NCBI RefSeq assembly: GCF_030272615.1
Contig: NC_081410.1
Coordinates: 115,951,140-116,015,139, forward strand
Direction: 5' to 3'
Length of the DNA: 64,000 nucleotides
DNA from: Cryptomeria japonica
Lineage: Eukaryota; Streptophyta; Pinopsida; Cupressales; Cupressaceae
Shown here: one piece after another, positions 1 to 11,087 of the stretch
Layout: each line of letters opens with the position of its first letter
Position numbering within the stretch: the first letter of the stretch is position 1
The notes under the pieces: generated by a model
Database searches by the model: none
Seen by the model: the letters and a program-made list of their open reading frames with translations, nothing else
Told to the model about the DNA's origin: nothing
Made by a program: the position numbers and the translations under genes

Positions 1-25
1 TAAGTAAATGCAGTGAAATGCTTAC

Positions 26-703
26 CTCATCCCTGTTGAGCCACCCAAGAAGGTCCATCTTTGCACGTTGTCTTCTGCTTGAGATGTTTATTGAGACATT
101 TCTTTTTGACAGAGGAATTTTCAATGAATGATTCCCAACTTGTTCTAAACCTTGATTTTTGTCAATACCAAAACCATCTTTGGTTGCATTAAAGGAATAT
201 TCCTTAGAGTGATAAGTTTCCCTTTCAGCTGTTACATTTGTTTCTGAATTTCCAATGGCAGGCCTTGCACCAATAATGCTTTGAGATGTATCAGGATTGC
301 TTCTCATTGGCTGTCGTATTATGAAAGGACTAGGAATCCCTGGGAGTTCTCCATTCCTCCAAGTCTCTGCATTATAACCCTTTGCTCCCCACACCTCAAA
401 ACGAGCATCATTCCCACACATTAGATTGTGATTCATCACCAAAGAATATGATGAAAGATTAACATCTTCTCGCCGGGCTGGAAAAGAACCATCATTCCTA
501 ATCAGTGGAGAAGCCAATCTGTTTGATGCTGGGAATATCCTGGGATCTCTAATATTTTGACTGGTGAAATCTAGAAGCTTTCTAAGAAGCCAGTAGCAAT
601 TAACCACCATATGGCTACTATCCAAACAATTTGAATCTCCATATACTGCAATACGACCAGTTCCACCACCCACTTCTAAAACTCCAAGAACAGAAGATTC
701 TAC
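26..703 (-). CDS. S1P: S1P exon G: lumenal C-terminal part and juxtamembrane linker
   Basis: 678 bp, 226 codons, phase 0/0 (segment residues 641-866). The first half is conserved (VLGVLEVGGGTGRIAVYGDS, SSHMVVNCYWLLRKLLDF, FEVWGAKGY). The second half is a polar, poorly conserved linker with five sequons (NVT, NAT, NHS, NVS, NIS) and a basic cluster SSRRQRAK just before LGWLNRDE, where the donor GATGAG|GTAAGC follows. The transmembrane helix expected next must be in an exon beyond position 1. The linker seems several dozen residues longer than in Arabidopsis S1P; that comparison is from memory. Confidence 0.93.
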
Positions 704-803
704 CTGCACAGAAATTCATATGCTTTCTTTTAGGATTTGACAGGGAACTGTTCTAAAATGTGGACTATGAAACACTATACCCACAAGGTGAGTAGGAACT
801 TAC
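704..803 (-). other. S1P intron, 100 bp
   Basis: Short GT-AG intron between exons F and G (GTAAGT...GTGCAG). No inserted elements. Typical minimal plant intron, in contrast to the multi-kb introns upstream. Confidence 0.9.
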
Positions 804-1875
804 TTTGGCTAGACCAGATGCCTGCACTACATTCTGTGTGGTGCTACCATCAAAATTTTCTTGAAATGAGAAATTATGAAGGAAACCACCTGCTGGGAAC
901 TCTGCAATATCTGTGCCAGAAGCATAGTGACTTCTTTCTCCTCCTAAGAAGAATGCACCATTCAGGATAGTGTCCCCAAATGCTATACCAAAAGGTTTGA
1001 GTAGGTCATTTAGTGCAGGAATATTGGCACCACCAGTAGCCGGAGTCCACCAACTACGAGTATTGTCGTCAAAAAATCTCATCTTCGTCATAGTCTCCAC
1101 ATTATACCAATCTCCAAATACAAGCAACCCCAAACCATGAATCTTTACATCATTCTCCAGTTTACTAATCTCTTCTTTGAAAAATTCATCCTCAAGATCT
1201 ACCATTAGGAGTGTACCATACTGGCTGGCATCAAAACATGTCAATGGGGACCCCAAAATTTCCATGTAGTATCCAGCATCCCTCAACATATCAAACATCC
1301 CATGAAAATTTGTATGTGGGTGGTCGCCGTGCCAATCAAGAATATCATTTTTCACATCTAGTGAGTCTCGAGGTATATATCCAGGAGGATATTTAATACT
1401 ATGAAATTGATCCCACAGAATCCGTTGAGAACGAGGTGGAGTCGGAATAACTTGCAATTTTAAAAAAAGTATGCAAATGCTTCTCCGAGGAGTGGTCTCC
1501 CCTTTTGCAGGAGGTGAAACTACTGTGAATGTTACATTCCCTTCTATAAGTCCTGAAAATTGAGCCCCCTCATCCTTGATTTGCATATGCAAAGCCAAGT
1601 AACCAGTCCATGGCCAAATAACATCAGAATAGGTGAAGTGAATATTGAGTAGATTCCCAACCTCGTTGAAGGGATGCCATATCGGTTCACTCTCAACATG
1701 CCCAGTCACTCCCATACCATTCAAAATAGTTGCATTAAACATAACAGGCATTGCACCTGCATATAATGGTTGACGACAAAAAGGCCATGCATAAGGACAA
1801 TCTGTAAAATCAAGAATACTTGGAAGAATGCTTGCCCGAGGCCTGTACTTGAGAAGAATTTCATATGATTCAAGC
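804..1875 (-). CDS. S1P: S1P exon F: post-catalytic lumenal domain
   Basis: 1072 bp, one base plus 357 codons (segment residues 283-640). It follows the catalytic domain and covers the conserved lumenal region of S1P, with recognisable blocks LESYEILLKYRPRAS, CPYAWPFCRQPLYAGAMP, YSDVIWPWTGYLALHMQI, RILWDQFHSIKYPPGYIPRD, LDWHGDHPHTNFHGMF, GSPLTCFDASQYGTLLMVD and DDNTRSWWTPATGGANIPAL. There are sequons at NATIL and NVTFT, as expected for a Golgi-lumenal domain. Acceptor TCACTCAG|G, donor GCCAAA|GTAAGT. The ORF extends 5' to an ATG at 1931, but that extension is intron. Confidence 0.95.
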
Positions 1876-2056
1876 CTGAGTGAGACATAGTGAAGCATGA
1901 CAGAAAGTTCAATAGCTGTCAGATAATCCATAACACATGCATTTTAATTCGAAAATTAGCGCAAAAAGTCAGAGCTTATTAAATATACATTATTATACAT
2001 GCCTAAAGGAAAAAAGATCAATAAAACCAGTTCAAAAGAAAAAAATATATGCTCAC
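1876..2056 (-). other. S1P intron, 181 bp
   Basis: Short GT-AG intron between exons E and F (GTGAGC...CACTCAG), with no recognisable repeat content. It splits a Leu codon. Confidence 0.9.
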
Positions 2057-2320
2057 AAATCAAGTCGACCAGCACCCTGCTCAAAAATATTTGGCCCACC
2101 AAGTTTTGCAGCACCTTCAACTAGTGCTTGTTTCATACTTGCTGGGTTCAATATGTCCCAGCGAATATTCTCAGGAATCACACTGGCCAGCAAACAGACT
2201 ACACCAGCAACTACCGGACTTGCAACGCTTGTTCCTGAAAGACTTTTGCAGCCAGTACTAGTTTTTGAACCCATTATATCTCTTCCATATGCAACAACAT
2301 CTGGTTTGACACGTCCATAC
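2057..2320 (-). CDS. S1P: S1P exon E: catalytic Ser
   Basis: 264 bp (segment residues 195-283, both terminal codons split). After [19 protein letters not shown] it carries the nucleophile motif [14 protein letters not shown] with S226, completing the Asp29/His60/Ser226 triad, and runs to EQGAGRLD(L), the end of the S8 domain. Acceptor TTTTGTAG|G, donor GATTT|GTGAGC. The next intron is only 181 bp. Confidence 0.95.
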
Positions 2321-3180
2321 CTACAAAATAGAAATCAAATGAAAGCTTAGCCTCTGACTTGATTATCATGTTGTACCATTATAAAGTTTCAGAAGAAGTA
2401 ATGCAAAAGAACTACTTTCACTAACTAATCTTGCAAATGGAATAGTTCCACTGTCAAAGAAATGCTTTTAAACAAAATCGATGTCAGCAAATATACTCAA
2501 AAAAGGAAATGACTAGGATTGGAATATAGTTATTTTGATCCATGCCAACCAGAACATATAACAGCAAGGCTTCTTTACATTATAATGAACATCCTTTGCT
2601 TAACTTAGCATCCAGGTTTCAGATACAAAGCCTTAGTGATCTGATGCGCACACATATTACAATTAATAGAGGAAGATTAGACCAAAACCAAAACCATTTC
2701 ATAGTAACAAATATGAATCTTAACCCTCAGAACCATTGGCATATTATAACTGAGCAATTTTAAATACACCGACACATATAGCACACACTCATATTTCTCT
2801 CATCGAAATGAATGCATTTATCTGCCTATATAAGCACTCACAATTTTATCATAAATATACATATTATACACATTTATATATTCACCTTTTCTTCTATATT
2901 CATATAATTTTCATATTTTTTAAGCAAATGCTTAACTTCAGTCCTCTTGTCATTTTAATTCTTACTGAATGCGTATAATTTATTTATAACCTCTTGTCAT
3001 TTTATTTCTTAGTGAACAATACATGTTTGTTATCTGCTAGTTCACCATATTGATCTGTCTTATTTATTACCACGCAATTATGCTATCTTTTAAGTCCATC
3101 CCACCTTACCCCACTCTTTCCTCTTGCCTTATTCTTCATTTTCCAGTCCTCACCTCACCTCCTCCCCCCACCTCTCTTTA
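2321..3180. other. Intron (4.8 kb), 3' part: AT-rich, no gene
   Basis: AT-rich intronic sequence. The stretch 2780-2960 is rich in short ATA/CAC runs. I see no coding similarity on either strand; the ORF at 2542-2763 has no recognisable family. Confidence 0.6.
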
Positions 3181-3220
3181 AGGCTGATTCTGTGCAATCC
3201 AATCCATCACTCTCCTATTC

Positions 3221-3255
3221 CTGACAATGGATCATTAAGTGTGATCCGAAACATC
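3221..3255 (+). ncRNA. Degenerate hammerhead-ribozyme-like motif (possible Penelope-like element remnant)
   Basis: CTGACAA (3221-3227) is followed by a perfect 6-bp stem GGATCA/TGATCC (3229-3234 with 3242-3247) around a 7-nt loop, then GAAAC (3248-3252). This matches the hammerhead layout CUGAUGA - stem II - GAAAC, with two changes in the first core box. Such motifs occur in the pseudo-LTRs of Penelope-like elements, which have been reported from conifers, and in plant retrozymes. A convincing stem III plus cleavage triplet is not visible, so it is probably inactive. No reverse transcriptase was found nearby. Confidence 0.35.
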
Positions 3256-3776
3256 AATTGAAAAATATACTGAGTTAAAACCAAAACCAATTAAACAATT
3301 CTTCATTGACTGAGGCAAACTCATGCCAACAACAGAGTAATTTGTGTGGCAACTTTGAGACTAATAGAATAACAATGTGAAACAGGAGTCCTTCCATGCT
3401 TCAATTGTGATGTGGTTTCAACAGCATTAGATGTAAGAAGCACCTTCGAACACCTCAAATTGATTTTTTTAACTCAATATTAGGTGACTTATTCATAACA
3501 CTTAACCAAATGATAGGTAAAGCAATGAACACAACATATACAATGTTGCCTCCATTATGACCTGAACTTTAATGTGAACACCTAAAACTTATTACAGGAA
3601 TGGAAATACTTGCATTATCACAACAAAGAATGACCTGTGAGTTTTTGTTATGATTTTATCCCATGAGTATTCCTATAATATTAGAGATTTCAGTCCAAAA
3701 AATTTGTATTATGTTTCAGTTAACAAAATATAGAAGCACAATATTACTGTAGCATCCTTGTCGCATTCTTTTTACA

Positions 3777-3790
3777 TGGTATCAAAGCAA
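3777..3790 (+). other. Possible retrotransposon primer-binding site
   Basis: TGGTATCAAAGCAA, directly after a stretch ending ...TTTTTACA, closely resembles the tRNA-iMet primer-binding site of plant Ty1/copia elements (TGGTATCAGAGC). It suggests the 3' end of a decayed LTR lies at about 3776. The LTR start is not identifiable and no copia coding sequence follows. Confidence 0.35.
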
Positions 3791-3799
3791 CATTCCAGT

Positions 3800-5700
3800 C
3801 TTGGGCAGTCATGGAGCTTAGGAATGGTGCACAAACCAGGATCTTAGATTTTCTACCACTCGCAACATCTACTTATTTTCCAACCTTCATAGATATTGTT
3901 TTCTATTGATTGGCGGAAAGCGGAGTTTGTGATAAGAGATTTTCTATCAGCCTACTCCTCATGCGAGAATATTTTGGTTTCAGACAAATTCAAACGTTTA
4001 TTAAATAGCCTATTGCCCACGCATAGTATACGATTGCTTCAGAGTCTTTGCAATAGAGGAGTAACCAATCTGGGCGTACAATGTAATGAATCAATGGTTA
4101 TTTCTGCTATTTCCAAGCTCATATATCGAGTAAATTAACAATTTCTTAGCTGCAGTCATGTTTGTTAATTCACCATATCCATGTTTGGCTCTATATATCT
4201 CCCTGTAACACGAGGTATTCTTTAAGACTGGCAAGGAATGAACATGGTGCATTGATGCAATAGTGGTGAAGATCTATATTCATCTAAAACTTATTGTTAT
4301 GTACACAAATGAACAATGTTCCAAAAATATTACTCCAATGATGTCATCAATCATTTTGAATGGAACACTTTCAAGAAAATACCAAACCTTTGTGGATGGC
4401 AAAAATATTTCAACAAAAGAGAAAATGTTTTTAATAATCTATATCTTTTTCCTACTACTAGCCCCGCTTGAAATCTTTTTATCTGTGCACTATCAGTTTC
4501 CTCCTCCGACCATTGTGTGTTGTCAAAACCATGCTTCACCTCCAACGCATAGGTGTCAAGTTGTGTTTTAATCAATTCAATTTCTAATTATAGCTTGTAA
4601 GTTGTAACTATCTTAGAAAAGTCAATTAGCATTGAATCAAATCATTGAATTGTTTTTTAAAGTCTATGTTTGTCGATTGGGTCTCTAATGATAGCTTTTA
4701 GATTGAAGTTAAGTTTTTAATAGTTTCCTAGTGGTAGGTTATTATAATTTATTGTCTACTTATTGTCGGTTTAGTGTCTCAAAACGACTTATTAATTCTT
4801 CTAAAGATATTTGGTGTCAGTGTGTAAAAGTCCAATAAAAATATTGTATGTTATCAAAGCAAGTCAAAGTCAACTTGTATCATTTCATTTAGAATAGGGC
4901 CCGTTTTTTCTTCTTCAATGCATTTAATGACTCATTTTGAAACAAAATATCCTTCAATACTCCTATATCCAGCAATTCCCATTTGCATCATAATTAATGC
5001 ATTCAAGGAGGCAACGTTAGAAATCCTTGCAGTAGCTTTTGGATGGTTTGGATGACTCAGCAGCAATAAATCCCATTCTCTAATGTTTGAAAGCAGCAGC
5101 TTTATTGCTGGGAATTACAATATGAAATACACTTCACAAAGGACAAATACTGCTGGTGTTAGAGATTACTTCCTCAGCATTAGACAATGACAATCTGCCT
5201 AAATTAACAAATAAGGAAATTGCTTGAAGCTGCACCAATATCATATAAGTCTATAGAGATAATAATTGAAGAAAAAGTGAAGCTAGTTTTATACAAGCAA
5301 CCATCCCCATCTTCATCCCTTTTACACAGTATAGCATAGTTTACTGTGTAAGAACCAAAATGATTCACACAAATGGACCAAGATCCAATTGACAAATATC
5401 ATTTGAAAAATTTTGAATATAATAGAATTGCCTTCCTTGTCTTATACTCACATTTATTACACTTTTTGTTATTATTTCCATCATCATTGTCAAGCTCCTT
5501 CACCACTCAACGGCAAGCCTTTCCTTTAGAAAAGTTAATTTGCAATGCAAACAAATCTGTATTTTTATCAAATTATTGTGTTTTGTTATAATAATTGCTA
5601 TTTAGCTTTTATTTATTTTATTTTTACTTCAACTTGTGTTTTCTTCTGAATGTTTCTGTTTATCTTGGTTGTGAAGGCATGATGAGGGATTTTATTCGTG
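3800..5700. other. Intron sequence without recognisable gene
   Basis: AT-rich DNA. The ORFs at 3896-4138 and 4263-4571 are short, overlap repeats of no recognisable family, and have no upstream or downstream context. No repeat boundaries could be fixed. Confidence 0.5.
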
Positions 5701-5707
5701 AGTAGTA

Positions 5708-6004
5708 AATGGTTATAACCTGTGTTACATGGGGGTGCATCCCCAGCCCTTAAACACCTGTCACCATTCCCTTAGGCATTTCAGGGATGGCGGGATACCA
5801 GGGGACATCCCCTGTCAGTCCTCTTCCGCTCGCCAACCCCATCCCCCTCGACCAACAAGCAAAGTCTGGAAACGCTTCAGAAACACTTCCCCATTTAAAG
5901 GAAACCGCAGGAATTGGTTGGGGGCACCTGGCCATCCCAAAGGCAGGCAGGGATGTCTCAGTCTTCCCTCAACCATCCCAAGAACAGCTGGGTGTTCCCT
6001 ACAG
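5708..6004. mobile_element. GC-rich insert, possible non-autonomous DNA transposon
   Basis: A GC-rich island (ATGGGGGTGCATCCCCAGCC ... CAGCTGGGTGTTCCCTACAG) in AT-rich intron. Its ends are loosely inverted (GGGGGTGCATCCCCAG against AGGGAACACCCAGCTG), and the GGGAT/ATCCC-rich interior recalls the hAT-type MITEs at 18378 and 62494. No clean target-site duplication was found. The ORFs read through it on both strands are low-complexity shadows. Confidence 0.35.
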
Positions 6005-6442
6005 CAAAGCAATTTTTTTATAATGTTTGAAAAAAAACAGTACATAACATTAAAAAAAATACTATTAAGTATATCATGACAGCAGTATAACAGCAATTAA
6101 ATTAATCACGACAGTAATGACAGCAATAAATATATCATGATTCAGATTCATAGTTAAAAGATAAGTTTTATAATAGTTAACACTAACAGCCATAATTTGG
6201 ATTTCTAGATTCATTGTTCAAAGAATTCTCAATCTGCTATTTAAGTCAGTTATTATTGTCAGTTGCAAATGAGATTAAAGGTCCATTGGCTATGTCTGGT
6301 ACACTGTTATTGTGTAAGAAGTGCAAACAAACAATTTATTTTTGGAATACGGTTGGCATGCAAGATTCTGCGGACATCATCAAACATCATTTGAAGAGTG
6401 TCATGTTATATTGCTGCAGTTACACTGATGTTCAGTAATTTG

Positions 6443-6447
<5 letters not shown>

Positions 6448-6504
<57 letters not shown>
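6448..6504. repeat. (CT)n microsatellite
   Basis: 57 bp of uninterrupted CT dinucleotides, about 28 copies, inside the 4.8-kb intron. On the minus (transcribed) strand it is (GA)n. Confidence 0.98.
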
Positions 6505-6509
<5 letters not shown>

Positions 6510-6589
6510 ACACACACAGAGACATATATATATCCCTCAGACTGCCATTACACCATCCCTGTACTGGAAAGACCACACCATGGAACATA

Positions 6590-7109
6590 GGTTATAACAA
6601 TTTCAATTGTTCAACTCATTTTCATCTTTGTTTGCCAGATCCATTTGAAATTATTCAAGGAGATCCTTCCAAAAAAACAAAAGAAATTCCAAGTAATTGA
6701 TGTGCATCTCATCCAACTGATTGTGTCCAAAGTCATTTACAAAATAAAGAATTAATCCATAATAACATTAGAATGCTGTCATAGTTCTTTTAGATTTACA
6801 ATATTCATTCTTCGTCATTAACTTTTGAAGTCTTGCAATAGGTCAGATAGATTGTCGGGCCTTAAATATATTAATAAAAATACAAGTTATTGCATGTCGA
6901 CTACAAATGAGCTTAACCTCCATGTGAATATTCTTCCAGCTTCAGCATTGGTGTTATACTGTTCAAAGACCTAATACATCAGTTTCCAGTAATATGTAGC
7001 CAGTAGCACAAATTTGATGAATGCCAATGCAGGAAACAGGAAATTAAACTAGAATAAAAACAACCTCCAGAGTTTTTTAGCACAAAAATAAATGAAAGAT
7101 GAAATATAC
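6590..7109. other. Intron sequence next to exon D
   Basis: AT-rich; contains the donor side of the 4.8-kb intron. No repeat or gene recognised. Confidence 0.6.
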
Positions 7110-7294
7110 CCGTGAGGAATCTCCCATGTACTCATGCCACGAGATGAAAATGAAGCAATATGGTCATCATAATCGATCCCACCAACCCCAATAACATCAT
7201 TTTGGTCTGCTGGATTATTGAGTGTACCATAAAGAGGACCATCATTTCCAATAGCTGATACCATGATAATCTTATTTGCAGTTATTTCCCAAAC
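7110..7294 (-). CDS. S1P: S1P exon D: oxyanion-hole Asn
   Basis: 185 bp, 61 codons plus two bases (segment residues 134-195). It opens [19 protein letters not shown], where N150 is the oxyanion-hole Asn of subtilases, continues through the [19 protein letters not shown] and [15 protein letters not shown] blocks, and splits a Gly codon at the donor CACGG|GTATAT. The acceptor is TGGTGCAG|GTT. The 19.2-kb intron upstream contains the nested LINE and the 501-aa ORF. Confidence 0.94.
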
Positions 7295-8480
7295 CTGCAC
7301 CAAATTCAATTGAAAAACATAAACTAACTCGTCTTAAAATACTTTCATGACTTAGTTGCATTTAATATTACAATAAGGGTCACCAGTAACATGACATGGC
7401 ATCTCAAAATTTGAAAGTACCAACAATACTAGCCAATGTTTTATGGAATTTATAGCAGAAGAGAAAAGGACATGAATAAATCCCATACGAGGTAACCAGG
7501 AAGCAGATTTTAATTTGATTTTCAAAAAAAGAAAAAGATTTTAAAAAATAGAAACTCAGAACTTATAAAATTGATTCTGTTTTCTAATCCACCAATTTAT
7601 GAATTTCTAAGATAATCACTAGAACTCATAAAAACTGTTAACTTGCTTTTGAAAAGCTACAATTATAGAATAATTACACTTACGTTTCGATTGAAATACC
7701 AAATATAGTATAATGTCCAGTGTGCCCAAATTGACAGAATTTACATTCTTGAAAGAAATGTCAACTGGAAGTAAATGTTAATAATCGACATCAGAAAATG
7801 ACCATTCTGTGCATTAGACGTTCACTAGCACTTTATTTGCTCAAATATTGGTGGGAAACATAGATATTTATATTTATTAGAATACATTATGAATTCATGG
7901 GAATTAGATAACACCATTTCCCCAATGCAGAGTATATATTTTGCAATTGTTATAATATAATGCCAAAACATTTGAAATTGATTTGACCATAAAATATAAT
8001 GCACCATGATTTCCATACAGACTTTCATTGCTATCTTTCTGCCACAATTTGGAACATTTGGGACCTTTCATCTTGGGCTACACATTACACTCAAAACAAC
8101 AAAATACTATACACAAAAAATATAAGTCAAAGTAATTGTACTAAATTACTAATAACCAAATAAGTCAATGGGAGTATAATGAATAGCAGATTTAGACAAC
8201 ACCAAACTGGGGTATAATGAAAAACCCTCTTAAAAAAGAAACACACATAGATAAGCAATGTATTTACCAGAAACATTAAATCCAAAAAGAAAAAGTTGGT
8301 TTATTTTGAGCAAAAAGTTGGCCACAGCATTCATCGAACACCATACATGAAATTCGAATTTTGGAGAATTTCAAATATTTTAATTAAATTCGGCCTTATA
8401 TTCATACGGAAAAATGCATCAGCCTTCTTCATTTCTGCTGCCGACTTCTATTTCCCTGTGCATCAATATTCCTGCATTGT
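7295..8480. other. 3' end of the 19.2-kb intron, no gene
   Basis: AT-rich intron sequence between exon D and the LINE. The short ORFs at 7825-8028 and 8296-8505 resemble nothing I recognise. The LINE 5' boundary is not visible and may lie within 8280-8540. Confidence 0.5.
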
Positions 8481-8535
8481 TGCGTACGCAAATCTGGAGA
8501 GGTAACCATTGTCCATGTGACCATTGTCCCGAATT

Positions 8536-9916
8536 AGTATTAGTAGTTATGGGCGGCAATTTTAATGCTATCTGAAATCTTAAAGAAAAAATTAGGGGGT
8601 TAAAAAAGATAAACAAAAACATACATAATTTTAGGGATTTTGCTAAAGAGGCTGGATTGGTGGATTGTGCTACATCAAATGGGACATTCACATGGACTAA
8701 TAGAAGGGGATTCATAAATATTGCGGACACACTAGACAGATTTATGACATCCATTGTGTGGCTAAATGGTTCATTCCAAACTGAAGCAAAGATCCTCCCT
8801 ATATCAGTCTCTGATCACTTCCTAGTCAACCTGGAAATTAAAGCAAATGAACGGCCCTTCAAATCAACATTTAAGTTCGAGAGTATGTGGTAAAGGGAGG
8901 AGGAGCTTGTCAATTATCTTGAGAAAAGGTGTAACAAATGTCAGATAAATGGAACAATCAGCTTCAGATTTATGATAAAGTTGCAATTCTTGAAGACAAA
9001 ACTCCAAGCTTGGAAAAAAGATGTTTTTAAAAACATATTCGAAGAGAAACACACAATCGAACAAGATTTGGAGAATCTCAATAACAAGATCATAGCATAT
9101 GGTATGTTTAAAGAAGATTTCAAGTAGGAATGACTTCTAAATCATGAACTTAAAGAAGTTTTGGCCAGAGATCATAACTCGAAATTATTTCATGCATCTA
9201 CAAATGCCAGAAGAATGAAAAGTAAAATCAAAACAATAAGAAATTCAGATGGTTCAGTTGTCAATGGAAGAACTGAAATTGAGGAGGCAACGGTTAACTT
9301 TAATTGGGTAATGTTAGGCAGGAAAACCACACCCAAGGAAAACTCATTCGATTTGGATTATATCCCAGACATACGACAGCATACAACAGATGCTACATGA
9401 TCCAATCACCATGGAATAGGACGGGTTGCAACATTTCAACTACATCTTGATAGATCTCTCACACCTGAAAAAGTGCTTGGCAAAATTTTATCAAAAATGT
9501 CGGGCATTCCTTAGGTCAAAGGTTTGGGACCTAGTTGAAGAGTTTGGATCTGTCAAAGATATTAACGATACTGCCATAGCCCTTATTCCCAAGAAGAAAA
9601 CATGTGAATCGTTCAATGATTACAAACCAGTCTCGCTATGTAATAAAATTAACAAACTCATAACAAAGGTCCTTGCCAACAAATTAAAGAAAATATTAGG
9701 TTCCATTATTTCAAAAGAGCAAAACAACTTCACTCCTGGCAAAGAAATCACCGACAATATTATTGTATCAAGTGAAACAATACATAGAATGATAACAGAG
9801 CAGATTAAAGGAATGACGATAAAACTAGATGTTAGCAAGGCCTATGACAGAGTTGTATGGGATCTCTTACTAGCAGTAATGAGGAAACTTGGCTTCAATA
9901 ACCATTGGTTAGAAAC
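8536..9916 (+). pseudogene. LINE ORF2 remnant, part 1: endonuclease and N-terminal reverse transcriptase
   Basis: Start of a broken non-LTR retrotransposon ORF2 on the plus strand. The AP-endonuclease domain shows MGGNFNAI at about 8549-8572 (family motif GDFNAI, so the Asp is replaced), GTFTWTNRRG and LDRF near 8690-8745, and SDHF near 8810 (catalytic His region). Reverse transcriptase follows at 9426-9916 with ALIPKK, FNDYKPVSLCNKINK, and KLDVSKAYDRVVWD containing the first catalytic Asp. Stops and frameshifts (e.g. 8576, 8893, 9127) make it non-functional. It is interrupted at 9916 by a hAT element and resumes at 11080. Confidence 0.85.
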
Positions 9917-11079
9917 ATAGAAATGGAACTCGGAGTCAACTCGAACTCAGCGAGGCCGACTCGACTTGGGACTTGGACGCAGCAAAAATAACTCGGCTCA
10001 GACTCGGCTGGACTCGGCAAAGTGAAAAACTCAAGAAATTTACAGATTTTTAAAGATTTAAAACTTGTTTCATGCACCCTTTATTAAATACACCTTAAAG
10101 ACACAATAACATCATCAAATAGAAGCTAATTTGATTACATAGACAAGTATACATCAATCACATAAGCATAAACGCAAATTGTAGCTTAAGGAAATAACAA
10201 ACATAGATATATAAATATTGTCAAATGTATACAATATTACAAAACTCATGGAATAAAAAATCTATGTCATCATATGATCAAATGTTCCATACAAATATCA
10301 AAAGTAAAAACAACTACAAGCCTATGGCTCAGAGGAGCCTACATCCCTCCTACGAAGACGTCTAAGGTAGGTCCTGGATGATTCGGCAGCCATAGCCTCT
10401 ACCTGTGACACCATGCCACCCTCACCAACATCAGGTATATGAATATCTGTGTCTGCCTTTGGCTCTGTTGTCTCTGCTCGTGTTCTTTGCTCCTCTTCCA
10501 TGGCTACAGCCTTGACCTCTCTATCTGCCCGGTCGACCGAATCAATGTCGTCGTCACTAAAAATAGGTGTTGTAGCCTCTATGGTCCACTCAGCTTCAGG
10601 ATCAACCTCCTCTAGAATGATAGGGGAGATGTCATTCTGTGCACTCCGTTTCTGTTTGAGGCGGAGGTTGTAGTGAACAAAGACAAGATCATTCAACTTC
10701 TCCACAAATTATTTGTTGCGCCTCTTACAACAAGCTTGAAATGAGATGCAAACTCTTCCTTTCCAACTCTTGATGCACCAAATGAAAGTAGAATGCAGCC
10801 CCAATGTGATTTATGGACGAAATCTTGAGCTTCCTCCTTGCTATTTTTCCTTCAATGAACCCTTGTTTCTCCTCACAACTCGCCTTTCTCCTCCTATTTT
10901 ATTGTCGTCGGCCGAATCTGGGAGTCGGGACTCGCCAGTCTCAGCGAGTCTGGGCGAGTCCAAATCCAGGCAAGTCTGGACCCTAGACTCAACCGAGTCC
11001 GAGCCCCCTGGACTTGCCGAGACTCTCGGCTTGAGACTCACCGAGTCCAGGCGATTTTGGGCGATTTTCTTTTCTCTAG
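9917..11079 (-). mobile_element. hAT-family transposon derivative, 1163 bp, nested in the LINE
   Basis: Flanked by 8-bp direct repeats TTAGAAAC (9909-9916) and TTAGAAAT (11080-11087), the duplication length of hAT elements. Both ends have imperfect inverted termini (ATAGAAATGG against CTAGAGAAAA) and dense subterminal ACTCGG/CGAGTC repeats (9925-10020 and 10905-11060). Only the C-terminal part of a transposase remains inside, on the minus strand. The element splits the LINE reverse transcriptase, so it inserted later than the LINE. Confidence 0.82.
10322..10735 (-). pseudogene. hAT transposase, C-terminal fragment
   Basis: Minus-strand reading gives RRNK, a stop, then FVEKLNDLVFVHYNLRLKQKR. 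This is the conserved C-terminal block of plant hAT transposases (dimerisation region, LNDLV-VHYNLRL), followed by an acidic tail (EEVDPEAEW, FSDDD) that ends at 10322. The in-frame stop before FVEKL and the lack of the BED finger and catalytic core show it is a relic. The MEKLN start at 10705 is not a real start. Confidence 0.7.
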
Positions 11080-11087
11080 TTAGAAAT

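Noticed and set aside
737-2350. Plus-strand ORFs over the S1P exons (737-970, 1211-1396, 1937-2350)
   Set aside because: They are antisense shadows of minus-strand exons whose family identity and splice sites are clear.
6406-6588. ORF encoding an (ER)n protein
   Set aside because: It is a reading of the (CT)n microsatellite.
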